DNA from: Cannabis sativa
Taxonomy: Eukaryota; Streptophyta; Magnoliopsida; Rosales; Cannabaceae
Length of the DNA stretch: 64,000 bases
Direction: 5' to 3'
Assembly (NCBI RefSeq): GCF_029168945.1
Contig: NW_026870037.1
Coordinates: 434,001 to 498,000, forward strand
Shown: positions 1 to 10,478 of the stretch, piece by piece
Layout: every line of letters begins with the position of its first letter
How positions within the stretch are numbered: the first letter of the stretch is position 1
The notes under the pieces: model-generated
Seen by the model: only the letters and a program-made list of their open reading frames with translations
Database searches by the model: none
What the model was told of the DNA's origin: nothing
Translations under genes and position numbers: made by a program

Positions 1-146
1 TATTAAAATAAAAATTGTTAAAAATTGAGTTCAATGTCCTATTTTTACAGTTTTAGAAAATACATAGTCTATTTTATCATTTAATAAAATTGAGGGTCCA
101 ATCAATAACTTTTATAAAACATAAGGTCCAAAATAGTATTTACCTT
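1..146. mobile_element. Right part of a MULE-type MITE, cut by window edge
   Basis: The segment matches, with divergence, the right half of the complete MITE at 32083-32455. Shared phrases include 'agggtccaa', 'aacttttataaaac' and the terminal 'tatttacc'. The left half lies outside the window. It is clearly more diverged than the 32 kb copy, so probably older. It has no coding capacity. Confidence 0.6.
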
Positions 147-159
147 ATTTTTTACTAAT

Positions 160-345
160 TATTTCATAAATTAACTATTTTTGATTATTAATGTAAATAA
201 TATAAAGTGAGATCGTTTAAGTAAAATATATTTATTTGATAGAATATTTAATGTGATATTTGGTGTGAATTATTGGAACTGTTCCATTAAAAAGTAAAAA
301 AAAAAATTATACTAAATTAGTGTAAATTCTACACTTAATTAATAT
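160..345. repeat. Dispersed AT-rich repeat, inverted copy of 30296-30500
   Basis: Read in reverse complement, this stretch aligns with 30296-30500, including the short palindrome 'actaaattagtgt' and an 'agtaaaatatatttatttg' block. The family is unidentified and probably a non-autonomous DNA element. From 346 to 883 I see only AT-rich sequence with no gene. Confidence 0.5.
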
Positions 346-883
346 GATAATTGGAGATCGTCTAAATAATACCATTTTGATTATTAAAGTAGGGTGGTTT
401 CCTTCAAGAAAGGAGTGAAATTAATATTTTATTCTTTGTTCCTTACAAAAAAAATATATTCTATCCTAAGTTACACTGCCACATCATGAGTACAAATTGT
501 GATTTGAAGGATTGAACAGAAGGAGTAAATGTATTCTATAACCATATAAAATTGTAGAGGACATATAGTCAAAGATCATATTAATAAATGCACTTAAATG
601 ATATATTGATATGTATACATTCCATTTATAATAATTTATGAAATATTACAAATAATATGTTCACACACACACGTCCTTTGACTAATGATGTCAATTTGTC
701 TTCCCTTTTTTCATCGTTTTCTGTCTGTAGTAATCCCTCTTTCTTTCTTCATATTTTTTTTTTCTCAACTCAACATATTTAACATATTATTTTTTCCCCA
801 TATGGTATGGTTATTCATGATGTTGTGAATAAACAATGGAGTGATGCTGTAATGGAGACAGATTGTCTAAATATTGTTAATTA

Positions 884-1626
884 GGGGTGTTCACAAAGTA
901 TCCGATCCAATCTAATCCGCACGATTCAATCCAATCCAATCCAATCCGCAAAATGCGGATATCCGCATTTGTGCGGATTGGATTGGATTGAAAAATCTAA
1001 AATCCGCACTTGTGCGGATTGGATGTTGTTTGACCTCAAAAAATAACCAATCCAATCCACACTAAATTATATATATATTTTTTAGAAAATATAATATATA
1101 ATATATATTAATTAAAAAAAGACACAAACTTTTAATTTATTAATTTTCTTAGTAATATATTGAGTTGGTGTATTTTATTTATTTTGTAATAAAAAATACA
1201 AAAATAAATAATTCTTATTCACATAGACACATACACATAAAGTTTAAACATATATATACTAGCTTATTTATTTTAGTAATAGATACATATATATTTTAGT
1301 GTAAATCTAAAGATAAGTATATATATAATGATATATATGTATATTGGTTTAATTTGTATATAAATATAGATGGAAATAGATTATTATTGGAGATTAAGAA
1401 ACAATAGTTTTTTTTTTTAATTTTTTTTTATGAAATATTAAATAATTTATTATGAAAAAAATAACCGATCCAAAATAACGATCCAATCCGCACTATTGCG
1501 GATTGGATTGGATTGGATTTAAACTCTTATGCGGATCGGATTGGATCCAAAATATGAAATCCGCACTTAGTGCGGATTGGATGTTGTTTGACCAAAAAAG
1601 TGCGGATTGGATCGGATGAACACCCC
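884..1626. mobile_element. Non-autonomous hAT-like element with dense subterminal repeats
   Basis: The termini are inverted repeats, GGGGTGTTCA on the left and TGAACACCCC on the right, typical of small hAT elements. The flanking 8-mers gttaatta and tttaatga agree at six of eight positions and look like an aged 8 bp target duplication. About 150 bp at each end is filled with copies of GTGCGGATTGGAT in both orientations, presumably transposase sites by analogy with hAT biology. The middle is AT-rich and has no transposase frame. Confidence 0.7.
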
Positions 1627-2196
1627 TTTAATGATATTAGTTCTAACAAACCTATTGTTATTTATAATTGTAAGGCATTGTTAGTAGAATTGCCCTTAAT
1701 TTTAATTTTTTTTTGTAAAACGATCCGCGAATAAAGTTGTGCATACTTTAGCACGTAACTCTATTCACATGGTTTGATTGTACATTCAGTATGGCTTCTT
1801 TGTCTGCTGAAATTTCATTCTTAGTTTTGGATGACTTACTAAGTGTTTTCTTTTTTTCAAAAAAAAAAAAAAACATATTATTTTTTCACCTACAAAAACA
1901 TATATTATTTTCTCAATATATATAAAATGCTAAAAGGATGATTAAGTACCAAATACCAATCACTATCGAAGATAACTGATGACATATCTATTAGAGAATT
2001 GTTAAAAGGTATTATTAGTACCTAGTACTTTATTTTTGTGTTATACTACTATTAGTGCAATTAAGTAACAGATCTTTTGAAACTTAGGAAAAAAACTTTT
2101 AAAGAATAACCAATCGTATGACGTTACCTATAAAAGGTACTGGACACCACCACTGGTGTCTAATAGCAATACTCTATTTATTATTGATGCTAATTA
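1627..2196. other. Intergenic, nothing recognised
   Basis: AT-rich sequence with poly-A and poly-T runs. No coding frame, RNA gene or bounded repeat could be supported. Confidence 0.5.
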
Positions 2197-2332
2197 AGGG
2201 TAGTCATCCGATCCAATCCAACATTTTTTTTCCTCATCCGATCTAATCTAATTTTAATTAGATTTGGAAAATCATTATCCGATCCAATCCAATTAGAACT
2301 CAAAATCCAATCCAATTGCTAATAGATGGATG
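2197..2332. repeat. Fragment related to the hAT-like repeat family
   Basis: It carries several copies of ATCCGATCCAATCC and its reverse complement, the same word family as the subterminal repeats at 884-1626. Clear termini and target duplications are missing, so this is a remnant or a short derivative. Confidence 0.5.
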
Positions 2333-3221
2333 AGTTTTTTAGTTGAATATTTAATTACATAACGAAATTTTAATATTAACTTAAAAATATAAAAAAAAAA
2401 ATACGTAAAAACTAAGGCCGTTTGGTAACACTTTGTTTTTTAATTTTTTATTCCCAAAATAAAAATAAAATATGAAAATATTACTAGTGATATATAATTA
2501 AATTGATTTTGATATTGTCCACCCCAATAGTAACCAAAACTAGCTGATAGAGGAAAATATTATCTTCTATCTTGTGGAAGAGAAAAAAAATATGAAAATA
2601 TTACTGGTGATTTAATTAACCTATTAGCAATAACATTTTCTCCCGAAAAACGATATATATGCGAGAAAATTCGCCCAAGTCGAAATTGCTGATTCACGTA
2701 TGAGAAGGATTTCAACCTCACATCCAGAAATTCATGGAGCCAAAAAAATATAAGCCGTTGTTATTATTATTATTATTTTCTTTTATTTCATTTCAGATGA
2801 ATATAATAATAATATATTGTAATAGGTATATACAATAACGGAAACACAAAAATAAAAGGGTTTTGGCAAAGGATGTTGAATTAAATGCATTAATAAAGGT
2901 CTGACACAAAAAAAAATGCATTAATAAAGGTACATGAACAATTTGGAAACTTAATTAATTCAAACGACTTATTTGATTTTTTTTGGTAATAAAATCTGTA
3001 AAAATCTTAATATAATGATACTCATCCGATAAATGCGCTATTCTTACCCGAAATTTAATTTTAGGAATTTTTTTTTCTTTTTTTCGACCCAACAAATAAT
3101 ATATTGTTTAATATTTGAATTTATTCAGTTATTTTTTTTTCCCAACCTTTACGCCTTAAACCAGCTCAAAACTTCATTAGTCTCCCTATCGTCTCTCTGT
3201 CTTCTCTTTCCGCAAGAAAAA
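2333..3221. other. Upstream region of the zinc-finger gene
   Basis: AT-rich. It contains two copies of 'aaatatgaaaatattact' (about 2467 and 2589) and a short ATT microsatellite near 2760. A pyrimidine-rich stretch just before the start codon (about 3170-3210) looks like a plant 5' leader. No TATA box can be assigned with confidence among so many AT words. Confidence 0.4.
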
Positions 3222-4379
3222 ATGCAAATTGTACTGAGTATGGAGTTCAACTCTGGAGAAGAGAAAAACCACATATGCAACTACTGTGGCAAAAGATTCA
3301 GCTCCGGCAAGGCTTTGGGAGGACACAAGAGATTTCATATCCAACAAGAACGTCAAGCTGCCGCCGAGGCCGTGGCCAAAGCTTGTACCGATCAAGACAG
3401 TGGTGGTAATAACAACAACAACAATGGAAGTAGTAGGTTCTATTGTCCTGTGTGTCCCAAGCACTTTCCCTCATTGAAATCTGTATCTGGTCATATGAGA
3501 ACTCATGGTGATAGGGTTTGGCGAGGGATTAACCCACCAGCACCAGCTGATAATAATCTTCATAACAAACCCACTACAACAACAACAACTGTTGATTTGC
3601 TGCAAAGTTTACCATCGAATTGGTCCAACATTGGCGGTAAGAGAGGTAGGAAATTTAACCCAGATACTACTAGTCCTAGTATTGCTGCAGCCATTCAACT
3701 AATCAAACTTTCTCAATCGAAAGATAGAGTTTTTACGAAACAAAATGGTGCTGGGTATGAGGTAATAAAAGCAAATTCTTCTTCTAGTACTGATTATTAT
3801 AATTCTGATCATCATCATTATCATCAAGAAAAATACCCTAGGGTTAGGGTTATTAATGATGATGATGAAGATGATGATTTTATTAGTTTGAAAAGAAAGG
3901 TTATGATGATTAAGAAGAATAATGGAAGCGTTAATAGTAGTAGTAACAGTACCGAAACTACTACCGATCATAAAGATGATGAGAAAAACGTTTCTAATAA
4001 GAAGCTGAAGATTAGATTTGGTACTTCTTCGAATTCTACTAAATGTTACAAATGTAACAGTTGTGATAAATCTTTTACTACATTTCAAGCCTTGGGAGGA
4101 CATAGCTCAACTCATAATAAAGATAATAATCACAAGAAGAATTGTACTACAAAGAAGATGGATTCCAAATTATTAAGGCCCAATAAGTACTTTTATGGTG
4201 ATCAAGGTAGTGGTCATGGTGATGTGCTTCAGATTATGATGGGGTCTTCAATATCATCATCTTCTCAATTGATAGCAATGGATCATGGTGGAAATTGTAG
4301 TAGTACAGCTGCTGAACGACGTCGTACGCTTGATATAGATCTCAATGAATTGCCTGTTATGAGCGTAACTGATGTCTAA
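3222..4379 (+). CDS. C2H2 zinc-finger transcriptional repressor, ZAT-like, three fingers
   Basis: A single-exon frame of 385 codons. Three C2H2 fingers are visible. Finger 1 lies close to the N-terminus (KALGGH helix). Finger 2 has a degenerate SVSGH helix. Finger 3 has the canonical plant QALGGH helix. The C-terminus carries LDIDLNELP, an EAR repression motif (DLNxxP). By family knowledge such proteins are nuclear DNA-binding repressors, often stress-responsive. Between fingers 2 and 3 is a low-complexity region with His, Asp/Glu and Ser/Asn runs and a basic KRGRKF patch. The frame is open from 3033, but the residues before 3222 are low-complexity AT translation. I prefer the start at 3222; 3240 (MEFNSG) is equally possible and lies nearer finger 1. 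Finger 2 may bind DNA poorly because its QALGGH motif is lost. The individual ZAT number cannot be assigned. Confidence 0.9.
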   Translation: MQIVLSMEFNSGEEKNHICNYCGKRFSSGKALGGHKRFHIQQERQAAAEAVAKACTDQDSGGNNNNNNGSSRFYCPVCPKHFPSLKSVSGHMRTHGDRVWRGINPPAPADNNLHNKPTTTTTTVDLLQSLPSNWSNIGGKRGRKFNPDTTSPSIAAAIQLIKLSQSKDRVFTKQNGAGYEVIKANSSSSTDYYNSDHHHYHQEKYPRVRVINDDDEDDDFISLKRKVMMIKKNNGSVNSSSNSTETTTDHKDDEKNVSNKKLKIRFGTSSNSTKCYKCNSCDKSFTTFQALGGHSSTHNKDNNHKKNCTTKKMDSKLLRPNKYFYGDQGSGHGDVLQIMMGSSISSSSQLIAMDHGGNCSSTAAERRRTLDIDLNELPVMSVTDV

Positions 4380-5899
4380 GAAAAATGGTTAGATTTGTTC
4401 TAATTTCTCTTTTATGTTAATTTAGAATTTTTTTTTTCTGTTCAGTTAGATATTTTGTTTATTATTGGGTGTAAAAAAAAGTTTATTTTTAAGAACAATC
4501 TAGATCAGTTAGCTATCATTTTGCAATTTGTTTCTCTAAAAGTTCTTTTATGACTTTTCTATGTTATAGTTAGCTATTATCGTGTAGCTGATATAGGCTT
4601 GCAATTTTAAAATGTGTTTCGTGAATTAGCGTACAACCCGAAACAACCTTGTAATTGTGAGCAATAAACAACTGTTATTCTTTCTACACACCTCTTATTT
4701 GATTGTTCGGAAGAAAAACTCAGTTGAAGAAACATATAAAACATTTTATTTGAAAGAAATTGAATGTCCTTCTCTTCAATTATTTCTCTATGTGAATTTT
4801 ATAAAATTAATATGATTGTGGAAAGAGTTCTACATGGGATTATTACAAGTGTATATATGAAATGTTAACATAGAGACTTACACATTTGGGTATCCATTTT
4901 TGTGTGCATTATAACTTGGATCCTAAGTAAATGGTTGTCTTACCTGAAATTTAAGAGCGGTCCTAAGTTATTATGCTAATTAATTATATTTAGGCCCTTA
5001 AGGCTTCTCCAAGAAAGGGGCATATATGTAAAATGCCAACTTTTTTTGTTCCCAAGCTTTGGCCACGGCCTCGGCGGCGTATATGTCATAGACGGTAGAT
5101 ATTTTTTTAATTAATATTTATATATTATTTGATTTATTAATGAAATTAAAAATTTAATTTTGAAAAATTCTAAGTGCACATTTCTAAAAATAATGTAATG
5201 ATGTATTCTTATTTGTTGCACTTAACAAATACATTTAGTACTGCATATTATAATTATTTAAGATATCTTGTAAAATAATTTTGAGCAATTCAAAAAAAAT
5301 TAACACGTATTCGTACCTGTTTCGGTATTCAAGAGACTTTTTAGTTTAATTTTTTTTATGGTCGTATACATTATAATTTTTTAAGACATTTTGCAAAATT
5401 TCAAAAAATATATACACCGTAATTAAAATTCAAATTGTCAGTTGTACGCATGACTCTTTTATTTATAAGGGTGCATTGCGGTGATTTTAATTAATTAATA
5501 TGGAATATTTTTTATTTTATTAAAAAATAATATAATAATAGAGATTAGAGAGTTTTTTTAGTGTAATTTTTAGTGTTGTTGTTAGAATGATAATAATTTT
5601 AACACTAAATTAATGATAATGTGACAAGCTAAATTTAGTGTGCTTAAAATGCTCGTAAACATTCTCTAGTAATTAATATTGTTGGTGTAGTAGTATAAAA
5701 GTGTCATTATTTAATTATGTATTATTTTAAATTTTATTATAATTAATTCAATAATTTTTAGTGAATTTTTAAAGTATATAGCATTACTCATTTTTAACAG
5801 AATGTAAAATTAGATAATTACCTTATTAACATAATATATTCTTTGACGTTACACTACTAGCACTGAGCTAAATTACTTGGAAATTTATATATATATATA
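4380..5899. other. 3' flank of zinc-finger gene and AT-rich intergenic DNA
   Basis: The first 300 bases are T-rich and probably hold the 3'UTR. The remainder has no gene. Its one distinctive item is a short GC-rich island near 5050-5090, which contains a reverse-complement copy of part of the zinc-finger coding sequence (listed separately). Confidence 0.5.
5053..5078 (-). repeat. 26-base perfect reverse complement of zinc-finger coding sequence
   Basis: Positions 5053-5078 are an exact reverse complement of 3360-3385, which encodes the AAEAVAKA segment after finger 1. The match stops abruptly on both sides. A perfect 26-base GC-rich match in such AT-rich DNA is not expected by chance. It may be a relic of an inverted duplication of this gene or of a paralogue. 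Confidence 0.85.
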
Positions 5900-7146
5900 T
5901 CTTTATATAGAAAAAGTGTCTATTTAACGTTATTTGTTGGTTTAACGATTTTTTTTAACGATTTTTTTTTATTTAGCCTTACACGAGTAACTTAACAAAC
6001 TGTTAACGTTAAACGTTAACAAATAAACTTAATAACTAAACCCAAAAAATTAAACAATCTTTTTTTTTTTAAAATTAAAAAAAAAAATCATCTTAGCCAC
6101 ATATCTATATTCCTAATTTTTGATATTTTTTTGTTATTGTTTTTTTGTTATACATTTCAATTTCAAAATGTTAATCATGTAAGATTTCAAATTTCAAAAA
6201 AATTTAAAAATAAACCTAATAATTAAACCCAAAAAATTAAACAATCTTTTTTTAAATTAAAAAAAGGTTAATTTCACAAATGCACAAAAACAACAAAAAA
6301 AATAACAAAAATACGGTTTCACGGAATTTTAAACATTTTTACGATTTTTTTGATTTTGTTTACATAAAATACGGTCTTTTATGTTGAAATTTTGTTCATT
6401 TGTTGTTAATTTTTTGTTATATGTATGTTATTTTTTGTTGTTTTTTCGTTATTATTTTGATGTTATTTTCATGTTACTTTTATGTTGTTTTTTTATTGAT
6501 TTTATGTTGTTTTCTTGTTACTTTTTGGAAAATCGCAAAAATGTAAAAAAAATATTCTTTGAACGTAAAAATGTAAATATTTTACAAAAAATAGTGGCTT
6601 ATGTAATTATTCCTTAAAAAAAATTATCTTAGTCACATATCTCTGTAACAAACTGTATATCCCCAATTTTTGATATTTTTTTGTTATTATTTTTTTTTTT
6701 AAATTTACACGATTTTTTTGATGAATTATTCTTACACGATTAGGCTTTAGGCTTACAACTTATACATTTCAATTTCAAAATGTTAATCTTTTAAGATTTC
6801 AAATTTCAAAAAATTTAAAAATAAACCCAATAATTAAACCCAAAAAATTAAACAATCTTTTTTTTAAAATTAAAAAAAAAAAAAATCATCTTAGCCACAT
6901 ATCTGTCTAACATAACAAACTGTATATCCCCAATTTTTGATATTTTTTTTGTTATTTTTTTTTAAATTTTGTATTATTTATATAATATAAAAACCATACA
7001 GCTAACCATTATATTTTTTTTCATTAAAATTTAAAAATAAACCCAATAATTAAACCAAAAAATATCTATCTCTTCTTTACTATCGACTAAATCATAGCAT
7101 ACATAACTTATGGTTTATCAGACACTGTTTCACATCTCATTCCATT

Positions 7147-7203
7147 GGCAGTGAACAATTCTCCATTGAGTGTGGCAGTGAACAATTCTCCATTGAGTGT
7201 GTG
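7147..7203 (+). repeat. 27 bp tandem duplication
   Basis: The unit starting 'ggcagtgaacaattctcc' occurs twice in direct succession, at 7147 and 7174. It lies inside Helitron A just upstream of a possible splice-donor-like sequence, and has no known function. Confidence 0.8.
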
Positions 7204-7355
7204 TGATATATATCAGGTATATATCTCCTCTATTTATTAGAATTATATTTATTCAAATGTCTTGTTTATAATAGTATTATATATCTTCAATATATAACAA
7301 AGAAAAGGAAATTAAGGAATTATATTTGTCAATTAATTTGATAAGCAACATTCAG

Positions 7356-7466
7356 GTAGAACTGAGCCAAAAGATTTTCCAATTACATTGGCACAAAAGG
7401 ATTGAGCTAATTTGTTTCCAAAAGTTTAAATTATTACGACTAATCACCAACAATCTGAAATTAGAG
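7356..7466 (+). pseudogene. Exon-like captured fragment in Helitron A
   Basis: An acceptor-like AG precedes 7356 and a donor-like GT (ggtatgt) follows 7466. The 111 bases between are open in one frame for 37 codons, starting VELSQKIFQLHW. I do not recognise the protein. Helitrons commonly carry host exons, so a captured exon is plausible, but a short open stretch could be chance. Confidence 0.35.
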
Positions 7467-8185
7467 GTATGTTCTCTTTGAATTAATTTATTCATTGGGC
7501 TTATATATTTGTGTATTTTTTTTGTATATTTGTGTATTTATGCGATTTTTTTTTTTTATGAATTACTCTTTTAAAAATAAATATGTTAATGAAAATTTAA
7601 ATTTAAACTCTATATAAAATAATACTTTTTTTTTTCGAAACATAAAGCTACAGACTAATTTCATTAACAATCATCAATATAAAATTTAAACTCTATATAA
7701 AAAAATACTTTTTTTTTTCTAAAAACATAAACCTATAGACTAATTTCATTAACAATCATCAATATAAATATTCAAATATGAATAAATCAGAACAATTCAA
7801 AATCAGAACAAATAAATATACAAGTATTTCAATAAATTCATAAACAAATAAATCAGAACAATTCAAAATCTCAAATCAAGAAAAAAAATTTAGATTTATA
7901 ATCTTTACAAATATGAAAAACTTAAATAGATCTATCTACCATTGTTGTTGGCATTGCTTATAGTTTCTCAAACCATCGACCTCTGTTTTTTTTTTCTGAA
8001 AGAACATCGACACAATTATGACATTCTTAACAATTAGTTATATAAAACATATCGTTTATAAAATAATTTACAATTGGTTACTGAATTCTTAAACAAAAAC
8101 TACTATAACTTATATAAAACTAATATTTACGTGACTCGCCACGTAACTTTCATCTAGTATATATATAGACAATTTTTACATCACC

Positions 8186-8201
8186 AACCTTTTGGATCAA
8201 A
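8186..8201 (+). repeat. LINE target-site duplication, left copy
   Basis: AACCTTTTGGATCAAA here is repeated exactly at 14757-14772, directly after the poly(A) tail. At least 14 bp is certain; the first two A residues could belong to the tail. Confidence 0.92.
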
Positions 8202-8351
8202 TAACCTTAATTAATATACTCTTTAGGAGTTAGCTTCATGGAAGCATAATAGAGGCCTGCTCTATCTATTTCGGTTCCAGTCATATACATCGATTTTTCG
8301 GCATTAGTTCTCTCTTCAGCAACATTACTCACCAATTCCCACCGGTGCAAG

Positions 8352-10478
8352 ATGGATGCAGCAAGTGTCTGCAATCTGTTTGAAGACTCAGTACAAATCT
8401 CTCACAATGACATAACGTTTGCTCTAAACCCAGGAGAGGTGGATGAACCACAGGAAGCTAATCAAGTGCTTTTGGGGAAGATCATCAGCCGTCACAGATT
8501 TGGCAAAGCAGCAATCCAAGGCTCCTTGAAACTTTCATGGAATGCTATTAAGGGCTGGAAATGGAAGGAATTAGAGGAAGGAATTATACAGTTCACTTTT
8601 GCTAGAAGAGAGGATGCTCTGAATGTTTTAGCAAGGAGGCCATGGTTTGTGTGTGGTGCGTTAATCGTCATAATGCCATGGCCGACTTGGCTATCCCCCA
8701 TGGAAGTTAGGTTCGATAAAACTCCTATTTGGGTACATATTGACCGCATTCCTCCCTTCTATTGGAACTTATCCAACCTAAAGGAGCTGGCCTCTAAAGC
8801 CTCACCAGTCTTTGAACTTCCTTCTGGTATCGAGGACGCTGTGGGAATGAGCTCCCTACGGTTCAAAGCCACCATTGACCTGAACAAGCCCATCTTTTCA
8901 GGATTTTATCTCCGAAGACAAAGGCTACCCGACCTATGGATTCAATATAAATACGAAAAACTACCAAAGTTGTGTTTTAAATGTGGAATACTCACCCATG
9001 ATCAAAGCACTTGTTTTAAATCGCCCACGGTAATCAAAGACTCGGCTGGAAACTTCTTTCCAATGTTTGGGGTCTGGTTGAAAAATGAAGCACCTGAGAA
9101 ATCCACTTTCTCCTCTCCCCTTGCAAAATGGTTCCAAGATTGGGTCCTGCAAAAACAGTTGTGCAACGATCCTACAACCCGCAACTTGCTGAAAGTTCAT
9201 CGTGCGATTGAAATCGGGAACTCTGCTGAAACTAGAGAATGCCGTCAACAACTCCCAGGGAAAAAACGGATAGTCACGGAGGAGGATTCCGACGCCGGCG
9301 ACACCCAACCAGGATTGGTTATTACCCAGATGCCACTGGTCTATCTCCCAGGTATTGGGGAAATTGCCCCTTTTGGCAACAATACAAAAATTGTCTCAAT
9401 CGAAGATCTGCAAGAGGCGGCTGATCTCTATGCTGCTAAAAAAGCTGCCAGCCACGCCACTACACAACAGAATGGACCTGCAATTAACAAACAAAGTGCC
9501 TCAGGCACGATGGGGGCAGGGGAGAACGTTTCTGAAATTAGAGAGACACAAGAAGAGATGGAAGAAAGTCCCTCAACCCCTAAACTAAAGAAGAATTCGA
9601 CAGGGACCACACCATCTGATAACAAAGTTGATGGCAACAACGGTCAAAAAGGGGACAATAACATTCCATATAGCAACTCCATCCTTGGCTCTCAAGCCCA
9701 ATACCTGAGTTGGCCATCTAAGGAGTGTTGGGCCCAACCTAAGGCCCGTGAACTAGTATTAGGGGCCTTAACCATTGACAAATATTTCAGAGAGCCTACC
9801 CTTATTAATCCTATCCTAGATATTGAAGACTTTAGGGTGCAAGAACACCTTAATGGGCCTAGGAAAAGAAAGGCCTCGGACGGATTTGTAATTGGTCCTA
9901 GCCCACAACCCTGCGTCCCCCTAAGCCAAGCTGATACTCAATCCTCACCAGAAATTAACAAACCAGAGAAACACTGCAATCACGTTGAACCAGACTCAAA
10001 CCAGCTATCTACGAAGAATGGGGATCCGATTGAACTGGGTGTACAAGGGAATCGGGGGGCTGCCAATTTCTCGCCTGGGTCAACTGACGACCCTTCGCCA
10101 TCGAGACGCCGAGGTAAAGGAAGAAGCAACAACCGTAATCAACTGGGTGAAGTGGGCACTCCGAAAAGAAGAGGAAGACCTCCTAAAAACCAATCTCCCC
10201 TGGCAGCCACTCCAACATCCTTTAAAGGAAGTAAAGCGAGGAAATCACGATTGGGAGGAGCTTCTTCGATCACCACCCAATGGGAAGGAAGAGAATTTGA
10301 CCTGAAGGTAAATCTTGATAACCACTTTGTCATAGTTGAGAAACACCAGAACCCGAGAAATAGGTGCACCATCACAGAGATTAATGATGCCATTCAAGAT
10401 AACAAAGGAAAGAAGTGCATGGATTTTCGATTTGGGGCTACGGAGACTTGCCCGGAAAAGTCTCCAATGTCGCCATGA
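8352..10478 (+). CDS. LINE ORF1: DUF4283 and zinc-knuckle RNA-binding protein
   Basis: 708 codons. The N-terminal 180 residues match the plant DUF4283 domain, with recognisable segments [18 protein letters not shown] and [15 protein letters not shown] zinc knuckle follows at roughly residues 207-220, [14 protein letters not shown] (CX2CX4HX4C). The C-terminal half is hydrophilic and repeat-poor, and includes an AT-hook-like KRRGRPPKN near residue 605. The family role is RNA binding and nucleocapsid formation. The start at 8352 is the first ATG of the open frame and places the domain normally. The stop TGA overlaps the ORF2 ATG. Confidence 0.92.
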   Translation: MDAASVCNLFEDSVQISHNDITFALNPGEVDEPQEANQVLLGKIISRHRFGKAAIQGSLKLSWNAIKGWKWKELEEGIIQFTFARREDALNVLARRPWFVCGALIVIMPWPTWLSPMEVRFDKTPIWVHIDRIPPFYWNLSNLKELASKASPVFELPSGIEDAVGMSSLRFKATIDLNKPIFSGFYLRRQRLPDLWIQYKYEKLPKLCFKCGILTHDQSTCFKSPTVIKDSAGNFFPMFGVWLKNEAPEKSTFSSPLAKWFQDWVLQKQLCNDPTTRNLLKVHRAIEIGNSAETRECRQQLPGKKRIVTEEDSDAGDTQPGLVITQMPLVYLPGIGEIAPFGNNTKIVSIEDLQEAADLYAAKKAASHATTQQNGPAINKQSASGTMGAGENVSEIRETQEEMEESPSTPKLKKNSTGTTPSDNKVDGNNGQKGDNNIPYSNSILGSQAQYLSWPSKECWAQPKARELVLGALTIDKYFREPTLINPILDIEDFRVQEHLNGPRKRKASDGFVIGPSPQPCVPLSQADTQSSPEINKPEKHCNHVEPDSNQLSTKNGDPIELGVQGNRGAANFSPGSTDDPSPSRRRGKGRSNNRNQLGEVGTPKRRGRPPKNQSPLAATPTSFKGSKARKSRLGGASSITTQWEGREFDLKVNLDNHFVIVEKHQNPRNRCTITEINDAIQDNKGKKCMDFRFGATETCPEKSPMSP
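10475..10478 (+). promoter_or_regulatory. ATGA stop-start overlap between LINE ORF1 and ORF2
   Basis: The ORF1 stop (TGA, 10476-10478) shares bases with the ORF2 start (ATG, 10475-10477). This geometry suggests coupled termination and reinitiation as the way ORF2 is translated. That is an inference; the overlap is directly visible. Confidence 0.8.

Larger units (their letters stand above)
5900..8157 (+). mobile_element. Non-autonomous Helitron A
   Basis: The 3' end shows the Helitron signature: a stem-loop of acgtg and cacgt arms at 8130-8144, then CTAG at 8154-8157 followed by host T. The proposed 5' end is TCTTTATATAG at 5900, preceded by host A, as expected for insertion between A and T. 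Helitron B has the same 3' architecture and a similar 5' start. No Rep/helicase is present. The interior holds several degenerate copies of a unit beginning 'aaacccaaaaaattaaacaatc' (about 6040, 6220, 6830 and 7040), and a block at about 6260-6610 that recurs inverted near 33950-34265. The 3' end is well supported; the 5' end is inferred. Confidence 0.65.

Noticed and set aside
6381..6617. 78-codon frame rich in Phe, Leu and Cys
   Set aside because: A T-rich repeat translation inside Helitron A; an inverted relative near 34 kb has no matching frame.
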